DNA from: Spirometra erinaceieuropaei
Taxonomy: Eukaryota; Platyhelminthes; Cestoda; Diphyllobothriidea; Diphyllobothriidae
Direction of reading: 5' to 3'
Assembly: GCA_902702965.1 (NCBI GenBank)
Contig: CACRXP010000397.1
Location: forward strand, 246,531-310,530
Length of the DNA: 64,000 nt
A program made the translations under genes and the position numbers. Positions 1 to 12,045 of the stretch are shown in pieces. Position 1 is the first letter of the stretch, and each line of letters opens with the position of its first letter. Under the pieces are notes generated by a model. That model had not been told where the DNA came from and ran no database searches. It saw nothing but the letters and a program-made list of their open reading frames with translations.

Positions 1-239
1 GTGGAGCCGGCCGTATCATTTGTGTCTGATTGTCAGTCACAGGATGGTGATCCATTTTGCGTAGGAGGGCCAAGACGATAGTGTAGACAGGTGGTCGCAT
101 TGGCTTCAGCTGTCAACAGTAAGTCACATGAGAATGGCAAGCACATCTCTATCCTGGTCGCCCATTTTAACCCATCGGTGCGCGCCATTCCGATGTTGTT
201 AGATGCTCTCACTCTCACTCGACAGGGCTAAAGCCCATT
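1..239. other. No recognisable gene
   Basis: Nothing here resembles a conserved protein or RNA. Short open frames exist on both strands but show no family motif. Confidence 0.5.
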
Positions 240-480
240 AGTGCTGTGATGAAAGCGTTGTTCGGTGATAGACTGGCCGGGGGTTGAAGTCCTGCGTGTG
301 CCGCTGGGGCGGAGGCATCGCTGGCTAATGGAGACATAGGAACTAGAAATGGTCGTTTCCTTGTCTCTGTACCTGTCAACGTCTACTTCCTCACCAGTAA
401 TCAGAGGAAAGACGAGGGAACCTGGATGGCCGTTCCTGGCTTCTTTGCCATCCTCATGTGACAGTTCGATCGTCAATTTC
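240..480. repeat. Degenerate SINE scraps in opposite orientation
   Basis: Two decayed pieces of the central part of the Arg-type SINE face each other. The plus-strand piece, near 325-365, keeps the shape of the segment around agaaatggccattcc. The minus-strand piece, near 395-460, matches the same segment on the other strand (agccaggaacggccatcc when reverse complemented). Identity is low and the boundaries are uncertain. The call depends on the well-preserved copies at 12046-12647. Confidence 0.3.
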
Positions 481-660
481 GACTATATTCACCGTGTGCT
501 CCATCGCAGGGTGAGGGCAGGGACGGTGACCCGCGCTAAGTTAATTTATGGCCAAAATAAATTTTTGTAGCATCTACCGAATTCTCTCCTCCTCCGCCAA
601 CTGGACCCGGTGTCAAGACAGGGACCGGTGGGAAAGGGCACAGCGAAAACCCGCACCTAG

Positions 661-1025
661 GTTGGCCACCACATTTCTTTGTCCACAGTTCTCCTAGTCT
701 TTGTCGTTAGTGCTATTCTGCCTACATAAGACGTCGCTGCGCGGCTACTGGCGAGGCTAGAGAGAGCCCGAAAACACGGCGAAACGAGAGAGTTTCGGAG
801 CACGATCACTAAGCGCCCCTCTACCACTGTATATAGCCGATCGCAACCGACAGGACAACGAGTTCGTGGCTCAATAGTAAGGGTAATGAAATTCAAACCA
901 ACAGGTTGCGGAATCGAGTTCTAGGTGTCAGACACTTCGGAGTTGGGCATGGATGTTGTCGACGGCTAATAAATCAGAAATCGCCATTTCATTCTCACTT
1001 GTTTTTGTCGGCTATGCTGTTATTT
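661..1025 (+). repeat. Old SINE dimer junction: tail, linker, head
   Basis: Positions 661-822 match the 3' half of the SINE, including tctttgtcgttagtgctatt, gcgcggctactgg and a degenerate gagcgcccc end. A linker of about 20 bases (actgtatatagccgatcgc) follows. From about 843 the SINE head begins again (aaccgacaggacaacgag) and runs through a decayed A box, B box and ribozyme region to about 1022. The tail-linker-head order matches the young dimer at 12046-12647, although this copy is far more diverged. The ribozyme core is broken: the box corresponding to CTGACGA has lost bases at 958-964. Confidence 0.65.
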
Positions 1026-2753
1026 TTACAATACGGGCGCTTGCTTCAATGATATGTTTAAGAATAGGACTCTAACGGATTACTTTTAATTAGCAGATTT
1101 TCTGAGATGAACTATGCTGTCTGGTCGGCAATGGCAAGTGCAACCTAAACATGCTCTTCAGATTCATCTTTTTATTCGGTAATCCTTTAATAATTTAGGA
1201 AAAATGAATCTATTATTTTTGCTTCGGGGTATTTGCACGATTTGCATGGGCATCATAAGTGGCGACAGTGGTTTTGTTTAAAAGTCTTCCCTGAACGAAA
1301 CTAAATTCTTCACCGTCCCTCCGTTAGTCTATTATTGGCTCAGTAATATCCTCTTCTCAACTTTTCATATATTTTCCCATTCTTTCTGCCTGTCTTTCTT
1401 GGGCTTTCCTCGATGATGACTAATTTCTTTTATGGTTAAAATCTCCTATGTTTATTTCATTAAGTTTTAATTTTCATGGCTTCCTTCTCACTCCGCTTGC
1501 AATGCGAATTTGGAGCACAGTCGTCCTTTCAATCTTTTTAAATTCTTACATATGAACCATTAACTCCTCAGCAATTTCCAACTTCAAACAAGATCATCGA
1601 GTCGTTGGGTCGTTTACTTATTGATGTCGCTAACGAGCCACTTTACTCATTTGTTGGTCGTTTGTTCTCGAATGATCCGAATTTATTTCAAGCAGCTTGT
1701 AAACAGTAGCTGAGCAAAGAAAGCGGTGTTGACATCGGTACTTGTAGAGTTTGAGCGGACTAGCAGTAGTATATGAAACAGAAGAGGAGCTTGATAGACG
1801 GAGATCAATTTAAGGCCAGCCAAGATGAGGATCCGGGGATGTTGCACTGGGTCGGGATGTGATTGGGAATATCGTTTGGTAGACACAAACTGTCAGTCTG
1901 CTGTCTTCATCAGTTGGGTTCGGCATCAGAAACGAATAAAAACTGGAGACGGGGGTGAAGGTGATGTCGCCAAACTTTTAACATCCGTAATTCAATGCAA
2001 CACCATTACTATTATAGTCGAGCAGCCTAGGAGGCAGCCATTTAGGTCAACGAAAGTGCGTTAATTATCTCATTTTTTGATGGCACAGCTGGCGTTCATT
2101 CGGGAACACGGATTCTGACTACGTTGAGGATATAAACTGACAGTGTGTTATCACAGATAAGATCTCCTGTCTCTCACTGTCCTGCCCCCCACCGACTCGT
2201 CAGTCGTTCTGGTTGGGTCTTGTCAGTGGGATTTGATGGACACTGAGAAGTCAGAGTGGTAACTCTAATATGCAGGCTTCTCCACTTGGACTGCAGTTAA
2301 ACCGTCTTCAGCAAGGAAGGTTGTCCTTGTCCTGACTGCCGAAAAACCTATCTTGCGTGCTCGCGCAAGGTCAATCATGAGGAATCTCTTCTCCCCCCCA
2401 CTCCTTACTAATGGCTATGCGCAAGATGGAGGAGAAAGATCTTCGCATGTACAAGCATAAGTTTGCGTGACGTGATGAGGCGGTTGTCCCTCCTTTCTGT
2501 TGCCCGATAGTCTAATGGGAGTTCTGATAATGCATTCTTAAAGGGAGACGGTTAAAGATGTTATCTGCCATGTTTATTACTTGTAGCCGTCCAACGAACG
2601 CTTTTGCTACAGACGCCCCCTTCTCTGTTAACAAAAGCCTGTGCACAGAATCGAATGGAGTAGCACTGCATTTCATGCACGCTAGCCATCTGGATGGAGA
2701 TAGAATGTGCCTTAGCATTTCCTTTGCCATGTTATATGTCTATTAAGATGACG
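1026..2753. other. No recognisable gene
   Basis: AT-rich sequence with only short chance open frames. No repeat family from elsewhere in the window was recognised here. Confidence 0.5.
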
Positions 2754-3090
2754 TCGGCCTAGTAGACTTGCGGCAGTGGGTGCCATGTCACGAATGTCCA
2801 TCGCCTGTCTGGCGACTGTCTGGCAGTCACATCGGCAAATTCTGTTTGAAATTCGCAGGTTTTGGAATTCCGCTGAAATATTTAAACAACCTTTCCAGGG
2901 CCTTACAATGCCTTAGACTGTTTTAACGGGGCGGCTGTGATTGACTGAAAAGACAGCAAGTACTATAGGGCAAGATCTTATTTCGCAGTCGTACCTGTTA
3001 GGGATTGGAGTTAGGGGCGAGGAGTTAGGGGTTAGCGGTTAGGTTGGGACTTGCCTACTGCAGGTGCGTCTACGAACTGAGATCCAACCG
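2754..3090 (+). mobile_element. Possible old TIR element with telomere-like filler
   Basis: Positions 3000-3050 carry degenerate TTAGGG-type units (gttagggattgg, gttaggggc, gttaggggttagcggttagg). The following segment, acgaactgagatccaacc at about 3072-3089, matches 14 of 18 bases of the right terminal repeat of the element at 58840-59271. A weak match to its left end (ggcctag...gcagtgggtgcca) lies at 2756-2785. The element is plausible but heavily eroded, and its boundaries are approximate. Confidence 0.3.
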
Positions 3091-4699
3091 ATCACCAATA
3101 CCAATCTCCCTCACGCAAACAGCGTTAGCACTATTTCGCAATCATGCTCATTATTTTAGCAGATTTTCTGGAGGTAAATGATGGAAATTCGAGGAGGTCT
3201 GGCTCATCCTTCGGCGCCACAGCGTTTTTACTACAGGTCCCAGTATAGCCTGCGACCTCGATCCCAGGATTATACTTTTGTTAAAAATCCAATCTTGGCT
3301 TTTAGTAAGATGAGCCAAACTTATCAAGTGGGGACCAGATCGTCTGCCCATATTTAATTTGACTTCTACCATCTTGGATGAGTGGGATCGTTTTATGACT
3401 TACGAAGACCGTCGCTTATATGAAATTTTTGCATAAAATAGTTTGGCTGTACCCCTAGCACGGGTGTATGACGAAGCAAATGCGCTCGCTGATTTCGAAA
3501 TGTTGCGTAGGCAAGCTGTCGACTTTATTCTGATGCAACATTGCTGGGCGCGTCAAAAGCGCCAGTCCTTGCCACGGTACACATGTTTTGCTAACCTTTT
3601 AGTCCATTTGACTGTCAGCGAAACAACTTTTTATAACGTTACGCTATTTAAAATTGCAAAAAGGAAACAGACATCAACCGTCATATGCTCACGCCGATTC
3701 CGGATCTGAGTTTTCACTAGATCAGGAAACTTCAGAAGAGGTTGCACTGGATAGTCAGCCAATAACGGACATCCAATTTCGGGTTCAGGAACCGTCAGGG
3801 ACGTAAACGTACATGATTACTTGAATTAGGGTAACAATCGGGAGATGGCATCCACAAAAATCTGTTACCTAGAAATAATACCTTTAACAGTGGACTCAAA
3901 CGCTCTCAGACTATATCAGCGGTTGCAGGCCTACTTTCACGCACTACTTGGACTTTCCCCGACGGCCTAACATGGGCTGGTCGAACGAACATCGCAGGTG
4001 GTTACATGGACAATGGTCGCTGTTACCCAACCTTCCCCATCTTTACACACGTACACCTGAATATACGCATACATTCGCATAATGACAGTTTATTACAAAA
4101 CAAAAACACTTTTAAATAGGATGTGTCTGCACAACATGGGACAGGAACAGTTCCCAGGCACCTCTCAAAGACATGGCATTGAGGTCAAACCAAAGACAAT
4201 ACTGTACTTCGTCTATGTGAACCCACACAGCTCGACCACATACAGGGCCTCCCTCGTGGAGTTTCCTTTTCAGTCTACTGCAGTATGCCTCAATGGCATT
4301 GGTGTATCGTCTGGTGGTAGGGACCTTGAAGTTCTTTGAATGATTAAAATTGAATTAAGATAACCTTCTGAGGGAAGACGATTATACGCTTTCCACTCGT
4401 TACCACTATACTGCCTTTGGCGACTCATTTTGTAATAACGGAACGGAGAGCGGGCCAGCTTCGATCACTCATCTGTTCAAATAAGGCTTTCCGTCGGCTA
4501 GTATCATACATCCCGACCAGCCACCACCCATAAAACCCCTATTACCACCTGTCCCGTAAGACAGGCTGCTTTGGTTAGGCGGATTTTTTTGGGTGCTATC
4601 TCCCGATTGTTACCTGAATTAGTCGCAATATACGCGTGAAATTTCCCCTAGCGCATGATCATGCCGCGACACAAGGTTTGAGGAACACGGTCTTTCAGC
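3091..4699. other. No recognisable gene
   Basis: Short open frames only (for example 3443-3709 and 4082-4339 on the plus strand). None shows a recognisable domain, and no repeat copy was identified. Confidence 0.5.
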
Positions 4700-4704
4700 G
4701 ATAC

Positions 4705-4795
4705 AAACAAAATAGGAGTTCCAAGAAGTAGTTGAAACAAAAGAGACGTGATCGCTGGAACTAAAAAAAAAACTAGTCGACTTCCTTAAACGCGA
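4705..4795 (-). repeat. Decayed arm of a Penelope-type fold-back
   Basis: The stretch reads aggagttccaagaagtagtt, then a few bases on, gagacgtgatcgctggaac. It parallels the better preserved arms at 28960-29010 (gagtcccaggaagtagtc ... gacacgatcgccgggac) and 51105-51160. The ribozyme-bearing part is not visible. This is an isolated scrap. Confidence 0.3.
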
Positions 4796-6902
4796 ATGTC
4801 GCCCGACAGGCATCTGTGCAGAGAAATGGTGCCAGGTTCCAGTTCACGGCTCATTCGACAAAACCGGACCATACGTTCGACTACGACGAGGCTGAAATGC
4901 TCGTGAGTTGTGACAGTTGCGTGAGTCGCGAGCTGCCTCATTTAGGGTCTAATGACCCTCGATCTATAAACTAGTGCAATGACCCTCTCCTTCTGCATTC
5001 GATGGTGAGACTTGGTTTGGGCAGAACAGAGAGGGGACCCCCAGCCGGATGCTGTTTTCAGAGCCAGTGTCAGTGAATCAGATGGTCGAGCAAGCATCAC
5101 GCCTACATCCAACACGGGTGATGAAATTGCCGGCCATTAAGCAGCTATCGCCACAAGGGTAAGGGTCTTCGTTGGGGGGAATCCGCTGATTTTCATAGGT
5201 ATGTGGCTGCCTAACGACTGCAAACTCCTAAGTGTGAAAGACACGCATGCGAAGCTTCTCCGATGATGAGTTCGAGTATGAGCCTGAACCACTTTGATGG
5301 CTGTTTATCCCTATTAAGTCTGAGCTTTGGATTGGATTCAGGTAGGCAGTTTGTGTTGAAACCGTCTCTCTCGTTCAGAAACCAGGCGTTACAAACTGCG
5401 CGCTCCTATGCAAAGGCATGTTGGCTAACGCCGAATACAGGGAAATGGAGTTGAGAGATTAAAGTCCACAATAACTGACCTCTGCCCGTCAGATCATGTT
5501 GGGGTCGCCAGTTTGTTGCAGTTGGGTAGTGGGCACGCCCTGATCACTGCAGCTGTCAGGCAGAGTCCACGATAAAAGGACCCAGAATGCTAATCTTGTT
5601 CCAGACAAGGACTCAACGATGTTCCGAGACCTTGATACATAGACGGGTTTAGACCTTTGCAGAAATCCTTCAATAGGGGTGTGTTGGGCACAACCTATTG
5701 ATTTCAAACTCTGACAGACTATCTCGCATATGATTTGACAGATGGGAGATTCAGTTGGGGAGTCTTTCACCTGCTCGTACACTGTCCCGTCAAAATTGAG
5801 TATTCTTCCGTTCAGAATCTTCGAAGTTGGTAGTGATGGCGAGAGAGAGGCTTTCCCATCTTAAATCTGCCTACTTTTCATGAGTAATCTGACAGCCCCG
5901 ACTGCTGGATTTTAGGAAACAGAGGGGGACAAACAGGTGTCATTAAAGACACAACGACTTCCTTTAACAGCGGTTGCTTTCGTGTCTAAGATGGTGAGAT
6001 AAACGCTTTACACGGCCATCAGTTAGTGTGTCTCCGAGCGACACAGTTAACGGGAAGATAGCCACTTCTGTCTGCATCACAGAGATCCCATGGAGAAGGA
6101 TATTCCGTTTCCTGAGCTCTTGTGATGTACCCGTCAGTCATCGATATTTGATCTAAGCTTGTCATTACTAACAATGTGCGTCAATTTCACATACCGCCGC
6201 TGTTATGAAGTTGTATTAGTATGTGACACAAAATTAATTTGCATTCTAGCAAATACGATGCTACAAATTCTCTCATCCGTGGACACCACAACGAGGTTTC
6301 GGTTGGCTTCCTGGTCCCGCAATGAATCCGTTCGATCACGGAGACCATCTCGCTTGGTTTTTCGAGTTACTTGTAGCAGCGACGATGTTTGTCAAATTAG
6401 GTTCATCGTCTAGTCCATGTCATCCGTCTTACAAAGGTTTGAACAATGTTACTATCATTTTTACGGGTTTGGCATTAGCTCTTTCGATTGAGGCCTCAGG
6501 ATGTCCTTCCGCGTCTTCAACGACAGGTTGCTCATTCGCCTGCCGTTTTCATATGGAGTTGGGCCGAACGGCGTGTGGTACATGCTCTCTAGTACCGCGT
6601 TGGGAGCTGCTCTCCATAAAGTGACTCGTGCGCTCCCTGCCTGTTGAGGGATTTTTTGCCGTTCTCCCCTGTCAGCAGTCCTTTACTGATTAATCCTCGG
6701 GCAGTAATCGCTAATCCTTTAGAGATAATACTAAAGGCGTTCGGCGAGCATTCGTTTGTTATTTTGAGGTTTAGTTTGTCTTGCCAATTCTCCGTTTGTA
6801 GAATATCTACACGAAGCATTTTGTTGCAAAAGACTTTCGTCGAGAGACTTGTGGAAAGAACGCCTATGCATGTGTGCATTGTGTATATTGCTGGATTTTG
6901 CT
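4796..6902. other. No recognisable gene
   Basis: Several open frames of 80-100 codons overlap in different frames between 6159 and 6907. Their translations show no family signature, and such mutual overlap is typical of chance. No repeat copy was identified. Confidence 0.45.
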
Positions 6903-7336
6903 CCTAAAACGGGCCACGCGGTATGTGCGCTTGGATAACACAGGGGCTAAATGTGATTCCGAAAGGGTTTATTAAAAATGCATACCCATTACGAATGCCA
7001 ACATTGGGGTGCGGTGGTACGCCCACTTGCCGATTAACCCGTGCTACCCGTCTATTTCTGTTCTGGCATACAATTCTGGTCGACATACGTCGTGGATCAG
7101 AGGACGTGCTGGGGGTGTTCGCCGTGCCATCCACATGCGCCCTCCTCCGCCTCCGGTCTTCTCGAAATTGTGGTAACCCCGGACACAAGTGGGGGGAAGG
7201 AGAGAGTGCGGAAGAGGTTATGCAGACCTACCATCGATGAAGACTAATTCGCTCGCAATTCGCCGTCTCCGCCCGCACCCTGCTACTGAGCACGTGGTGG
7301 ACATTCTTAAATCGACAGTTCAATCGCCATGTAGGC
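6903..7336 (+). repeat. Dispersed repeat B, copy 1
   Basis: This segment is alignable by eye with 35415-36103 (plus) and 15340-15790 (minus). Shared landmarks in order are: aacgggccacgcgg, atgccaacattggggtg, gtgccatccacatgcgccctc, ccggtcttct, gagtgcggaag, ctaattcgc and gccatgtaggct. It lacks the fold-back that interrupts the copy at 35.5 kb, so positions 6984-6996 are the empty target site. No coding capacity was recognised. It may be a non-autonomous element or a retroelement fragment. Confidence 0.6.
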
Positions 7337-8261
7337 TCAAGAATAAATGTTTTTTGTATGCGCACAAAATCGACGGTCAAACAGACGTGTTGCCATATTT
7401 GTTAGTACTCTTGATAATGAGCTGAAAATCCAGGCGGAGATACTGTCCGACCAGTTTCGTCTGGACCTTTGAACTTCATTATTATCTAGAAAGACGTCGT
7501 TCACACTGGCGACAGCGCTCTTGAGACCAGTACCTTGATAATTGGATTGGTCTAGTCGATATCTCAGTTTATTGGAGCGAAGTTTTAACACTTGCTTTGT
7601 TTTAATCTTTTCAATGTAAATTCGACCCTCTTCTACATCATTTTATCCGAACAAAGACATGCGAAATAATGAATCGGAGTAAATATGTTCAAAACCACGA
7701 GCTGGCTGTGACGGTAAGCACACTTTTACTTCTGAGGGATCTAAATGCATGCACCAAAAGTGCAGAATTTTATGTTTTTGCTCTGAATCGACTAATTATA
7801 AAATAGACCAGACTGACTCTGTAGATACTCTTTTGGACAGCATAGCTCATATATACTTTTATGGGCAAATTTATCGTTACTTCTACAGAAATATTTTCAA
7901 CACATTCGTCATTCTGCCGGTTGGAATAAACCCGATTATAGTGTAAGCCAGCGTGTACGCTTCAATAGTTATGTTGACTAGTGGTAAGCGGTTATGACCG
8001 GATATTAGCCTAAAGCATTCTGTAGGCCTACACACCTTAGTTTCTATGGACGTAGTCAGTCGTCGATCATTTGTCCAGCGGAAATTATTTTTTGACCATT
8101 ATAGCTCCCTATCGAGGGAATTATTTAACGGTTAGACAAAGAGTTTCCCGTAGAACTTGCTATCGGGGCTGTACGGTCGTCGGGCTTGATCTTTTGGCTA
8201 TATCGACTGTGCTCACGAAGTTGGGATGGCCCCACTATTTCTGAGAGCATAGACTTCCAAA
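7337..8261. other. No recognisable gene
   Basis: AT-rich sequence with no motif or repeat recognised. Confidence 0.5.
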
Positions 8262-8320
8262 TAATGTCGCCCGCAGAGAGGCCATTCCAGTCTCCCTTTT
8301 CTTTGTTGGCCATACCAATC
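8262..8320 (+). repeat. SINE scrap
   Basis: Contains ggccattccagtctccctt followed by ttctttgttgg, nearly identical to the ribozyme 3' region of the young SINE copies (ggccattccagtctccctt, gtctttgtcgg). The flanks are not alignable with confidence. Confidence 0.3.
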
Positions 8321-8789
8321 TCTATTGCATTATAGCAATCCAATAGCTCAGTCGCAACTGTTATCGGAGAAATGAAGGCAGGAATGAAGGCAGGTGCGTC
8401 TGCGCTGTACACCTCTGTAACCCATATGCGTGTGTCATCTGAGAGTCCTTGGGGACAGAAATTACATTTCATTGCCGATTTTGCGCTTCAAACGAACGCA
8501 TTCAATAGCTGATGCATCTGAATGTTGCGGTGTGCTTTCTAATGGGTTCTCAGAATAGGTTAATCCTGTCAACTTGTCCTTCCACGTTTTTGAACATTTT
8601 GCTTCATTTTATTCCCGATCGTATGCGTTGCATTCCAAAACAGCGTGCTCTGAAATGCCACATCTCTGTATTGCAACTACCGACACTTTAAAATCAGCAG
8701 CCTTCCAATAACTCGTTATTGGAAGCCTAAAGGACTTCTCACCAAACTTGTTTTGCAGCAACTTGCAATCACAGACGCAACCGGGTCAA

Positions 8790-9130
8790 CATGATCTATT
8801 TGAAATCTGCCAAAACATCTACTTACTACGGGGGCCTGGTAGTCATTTGGTAGAGTCTAGGTGGATTACTTAGAAAATTTTGCTTTGGTAGTCAGCTAAC
8901 TGTATCACTTTTGGTAGATTCTAGACGTTGCAGTTTGTCGAGCAGGTAAAGTTAACCCAAATGTGGTTAACCTCACGTCTTCCGGTGTGGACCCGTAGCT
9001 CAGGCGGCTGAGCGCTGGCTGTACAAAAGCCTTTCCCTTGCTGTCGTAAATTCGAATCCGACTGAGGTGCCGAGTTTTTCACAGTTGGGTCGATATGAAT
9101 TAGTTGAAATCTGTCAAAACGTCTACTAGC
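8790..9130 (+). repeat. tRNA-like repeat unit, copy 1
   Basis: The order is a short box (gaaatctgccaaaacatctac), about 170 bp of spacer (ggcctggtagtcatttgg ... attctagacgttgcagt), a tRNA-like block at 8989-9074, then the same short box again (gaaatctgtcaaaacgtctac) at about 9104-9125. The spacer and tRNA-like block recur at 40.7-41.1 kb and, in pieces, at 16.4-17.6 kb. Having the box at both ends suggests a unit of a former tandem array, or a SINE with repeated ends. Confidence 0.55.
8989..9074 (+). tRNA. tRNA-like block (degenerate)
   Basis: The A-box region, tagctcaggcggctgagcg, fits a tRNA D arm (gctc/gagc). The B-box region, aaattcgaatccg, fits a T loop but its stem is broken. The anticodon arm is irregular (ggctgtacaaaagcc), with no normal 5-bp stem and 7-base loop. 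The acceptor is weak. This is probably a pseudogene or the pol III head of a repeat, not a functional tRNA gene. Confidence 0.3.
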
Positions 9131-9520
9131 AACCGGAAGTCACAACTTAAAACTTATCCTTCTGCATTATGACCACCTTCACTTCGCTGTACCGCATGTA
9201 CTTAGTCAAACCTACAATTACTAGTTTGTCAATATTCCATGGTCATTCGTGTTTATTATTGAAAGATTTTTCCTGCTTTTTCGAACAAATATATCGGCAG
9301 TCTTATCCACAAAAGAGGGGACTCCATTGCCGCTTGAGAGGACTAACGTATATATTCTGTCTAGAAGAACTCAAAGGAGAAATGTTTAAGTTGCTGCATA
9401 TAAGGTACTCTGTTGATTTGCATTCTTGATTTCCCTTAAACAACATCAAATTGCAATCATGGAGATATAAATACTAAGATGAGAGTTTATTCTCCGTCAA
9501 GAATAGTGCCTACCTTCGGG

Positions 9521-9825
9521 ACAGTACGTTAGGCAGAATAGCATTACCGACAAAGACAAGGGAGACTGCAATGGCCATTTCTGGCTTATTAGTCGTTGTC
9601 AGCCAGCCATACCCAAGCCCGAAGTGTGGAACACACGAGCCTCGAACTCGCGACCTGTTGGTTTAGAAGTCAACGCCTCTACTCACCGGGCCACGAGCCC
9701 GTTGTCGGTAATGCTATTCTGCCTATATATCATGCGCCGCTGTGCGGCTGCTGGTTGGGCTCGAGAGAGGAACGAGTGAGTTCCGTATGAACGATCGGTG
9801 AGCGCCCCCTAACACAGTACGTTAG
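9521..9825. mobile_element. SINE insertion with inverted 5' part (twin-priming structure)
   Basis: A 12-bp direct duplication, acagtacgttag, flanks the insertion at 9521-9532 and 9814-9825. Between the copies, 9533-9704 is the SINE head and middle on the minus strand, and 9704-9813 is the SINE tail on the plus strand. The element's 5' end lies at the inner junction. The 19 bases gtcggtaatgctattctgc occur in both halves (inverted at 9533-9551, direct at 9704-9722) and share a G variant absent from the 12-kb copies, so both came from one template. The 3' end (ccctaac) is the same as in the other copies. Confidence 0.8.
9564..9608 (-). ncRNA. Hammerhead-like motif in SINE, inactive copy
   Basis: On the minus strand the order is ggctgg, ctgacaa, a cgactaataagcca hairpin, gaaa, tggccatt, gcagtc. 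The conserved ctgacga box is mutated at its G, and stem I and stem II each carry a mismatch. It is homologous to the better preserved motifs at 12152 and 12463. It is expected to be non-functional. Confidence 0.45.
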
Positions 9826-11661
9826 CTTGCCATCTGGAGAAGAAAATTCCTGCTCGTTTGATTTTCTTCCAGAATCTTCCTGAGAAAAAAACCTTATGCC
9901 AGCAAGACCTGGGATATCGATCTGTTTTTAATTTTAGCCCCTGGCAAGCAGTTTGACTCTGCTCTTCGTCAAGCGTTTCCTAAGCTGTAGGAAATAGCAA
10001 CAACTGTTCAATTGTTCCCCCATGGCTAGCTGGCTCCGAAGATGCAATTATTCAGGAGTTCTAGAACTCCGTCAAATATGTAGACAGATCCGTCAACAGA
10101 ACCTCCATCTTCCCTCCTTTTCTGCAACATTTTCATTAGGGAAATTCCAAACAGGTAAACTGAAAGACCTAAACAATCATACTAAGTGCCTGAAAAAAAT
10201 AAGGTTTTACGAGAAAGTTCTCTTCGGCTGTCAGTTAACAAGTATACCAATCATAAAACTCATTTCCGCGTAGAAATTGCAAGAAATAAATATTGGAAAC
10301 CTGACAGCTCAAGGTTTACAAATTTTACTAGTAACAAGCAATTTATTCTAGGATTAAAAAAACAAATTTTTGTTTATTACCGACCTTATATGACAAGATC
10401 GTCGGACTGCAATGACTGTAGAGTATGCAAATTTAAAACCGCCTTCAAGGTACGAGGACCTTGTGCCAGGCAAGTATGAGAAACGGAGAAAGATATAAGC
10501 AGGTTTTCTTTTGTTCGGCACACGTCCTACAGTATTTAGTACTCTTTGAACTCCATACTAACAGAATTACTTAAAGAAGCATGAATCGACAAGTCCAGCT
10601 CGAAGGCTTGGAGCCATTGGCAGAAACCTGTGATCTTCGAAATGTAGTATCTTTACTGACCAGAACCAACACAGACAGATTTTTAGTAGTTACGTGCATA
10701 AGAGGAGTTGATACCAGCGCCGATAATGTCAGCCGATTAATCGGTTCTTTTAAGTCTACACTTGAATTCGTCTTCAGCACTCCTTAAATAGCAACAAAAA
10801 CCGTTTAACTGTTGGCCTTCCGAGTAGGTGTCCAGTATTTATCTTAAATGAAATAATCCCTTATGTTTTAGCTGTCGAAGGTAGACAGTTTTTTCTTAGT
10901 TAAATGCCATTTTAAGATATTCTCATCAATAAACTATGATAAGGTGCATGATTTGAGAAAGGGTTACTCATGACTATCAGAACTTCGGCGAACTCCGAGA
11001 TCTTAATGCCGGGGTCATTTCTTAAAGCACACTGCAGGATAGAAAGCAAATTTTACATCCAAACGAAGTTTCTGACTCTGAAGCGTTCAACTCCGAGAAC
11101 CGTTATCTTTGGTTTCATTGTCAGATGGAATACCGTGGAAAGACTGAAATCGGAGGGGGCGTTCAGGCTAAGTTAAAGGACACAGGGTAGGAAGAAAAAT
11201 GGACATAAAGAAGAGCAACTTGAAGTTAAAATGATTTTTAGTGTGTAAGAAAGGCGTGAGCAAAAGTCCTAGGAAGTCCTGATGATTGAAGTTGAAGGGC
11301 GCCTATTTTTATTAGTTCATGTGATGAATTTAAGTTCTTTGCCAAATTTCCCAACGCGCACTTTGATATAAAACCAACAATTCGATTGGTCCTGTACACT
11401 CAAAACCCTGCAATTCAACATCAAAGCAGATAAAGAAGGATGAATTTTTTAAGGGTTTCTTTTTTCCGTGTCTGTAGGGACCAATATTTTTTTCGATATT
11501 TAAATTGTGCTCATAAACACTGATGATATTAAAGAAATTGTAGGATGTCAAAGTAGCTCGTTCTCTTCCAGGGGTAACAAAACACCCTGAAAACGATATT
11601 TGGAAATATATTCCATACGGTCGGCGGGCTTAACATCTGACGCGAAGGAACCTGCGCACAT
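9826..11661. other. No recognisable gene
   Basis: Open frames of 83 and 97 codons overlap at 10022-10479 and encode cysteine- and lysine-rich peptides with no recognised domain. An overlapping pair on opposite strands at 10571-10787 is a chance pattern. No repeat was recognised. Confidence 0.45.
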
Positions 11662-12045
11662 TACAGTAAATGTGCTAACTCATGAAATACTGGCCGGACT
11701 TCTAAAATGCGGTTCCGTTTTGAAAAAATTGTTTAAGTGCAGTTGTAAAAGTAATCAAGGTAATTATTTATCATAATTATATTATAATTCGGTTACTCAA
11801 CATGCCGGCCTTTGAACTAACTTCATTCCGGTCGCATGCAAAAACCACACTGTAAAAAATGAATGCTTGTATTGCATAAATCTTTCTCATTGCTTTTCGA
11901 TATTCTTGAAAATGCAAATATATTTCATGGAAAGCATGCATAAAAATATTCACTCTTTTAATCGTTTGGTAGAAAATTGCGACTTCTTTAAATTTCATAA
12001 TCAGGAACGTTATCGCACGGTTTGCAAAATCTTTTAATTCAAGAA

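Noticed and set aside
6159..7247. Cluster of overlapping 68-105 codon frames on both strands
   Set aside because: Mutually overlapping frames with no motif; part overlies repeat B.
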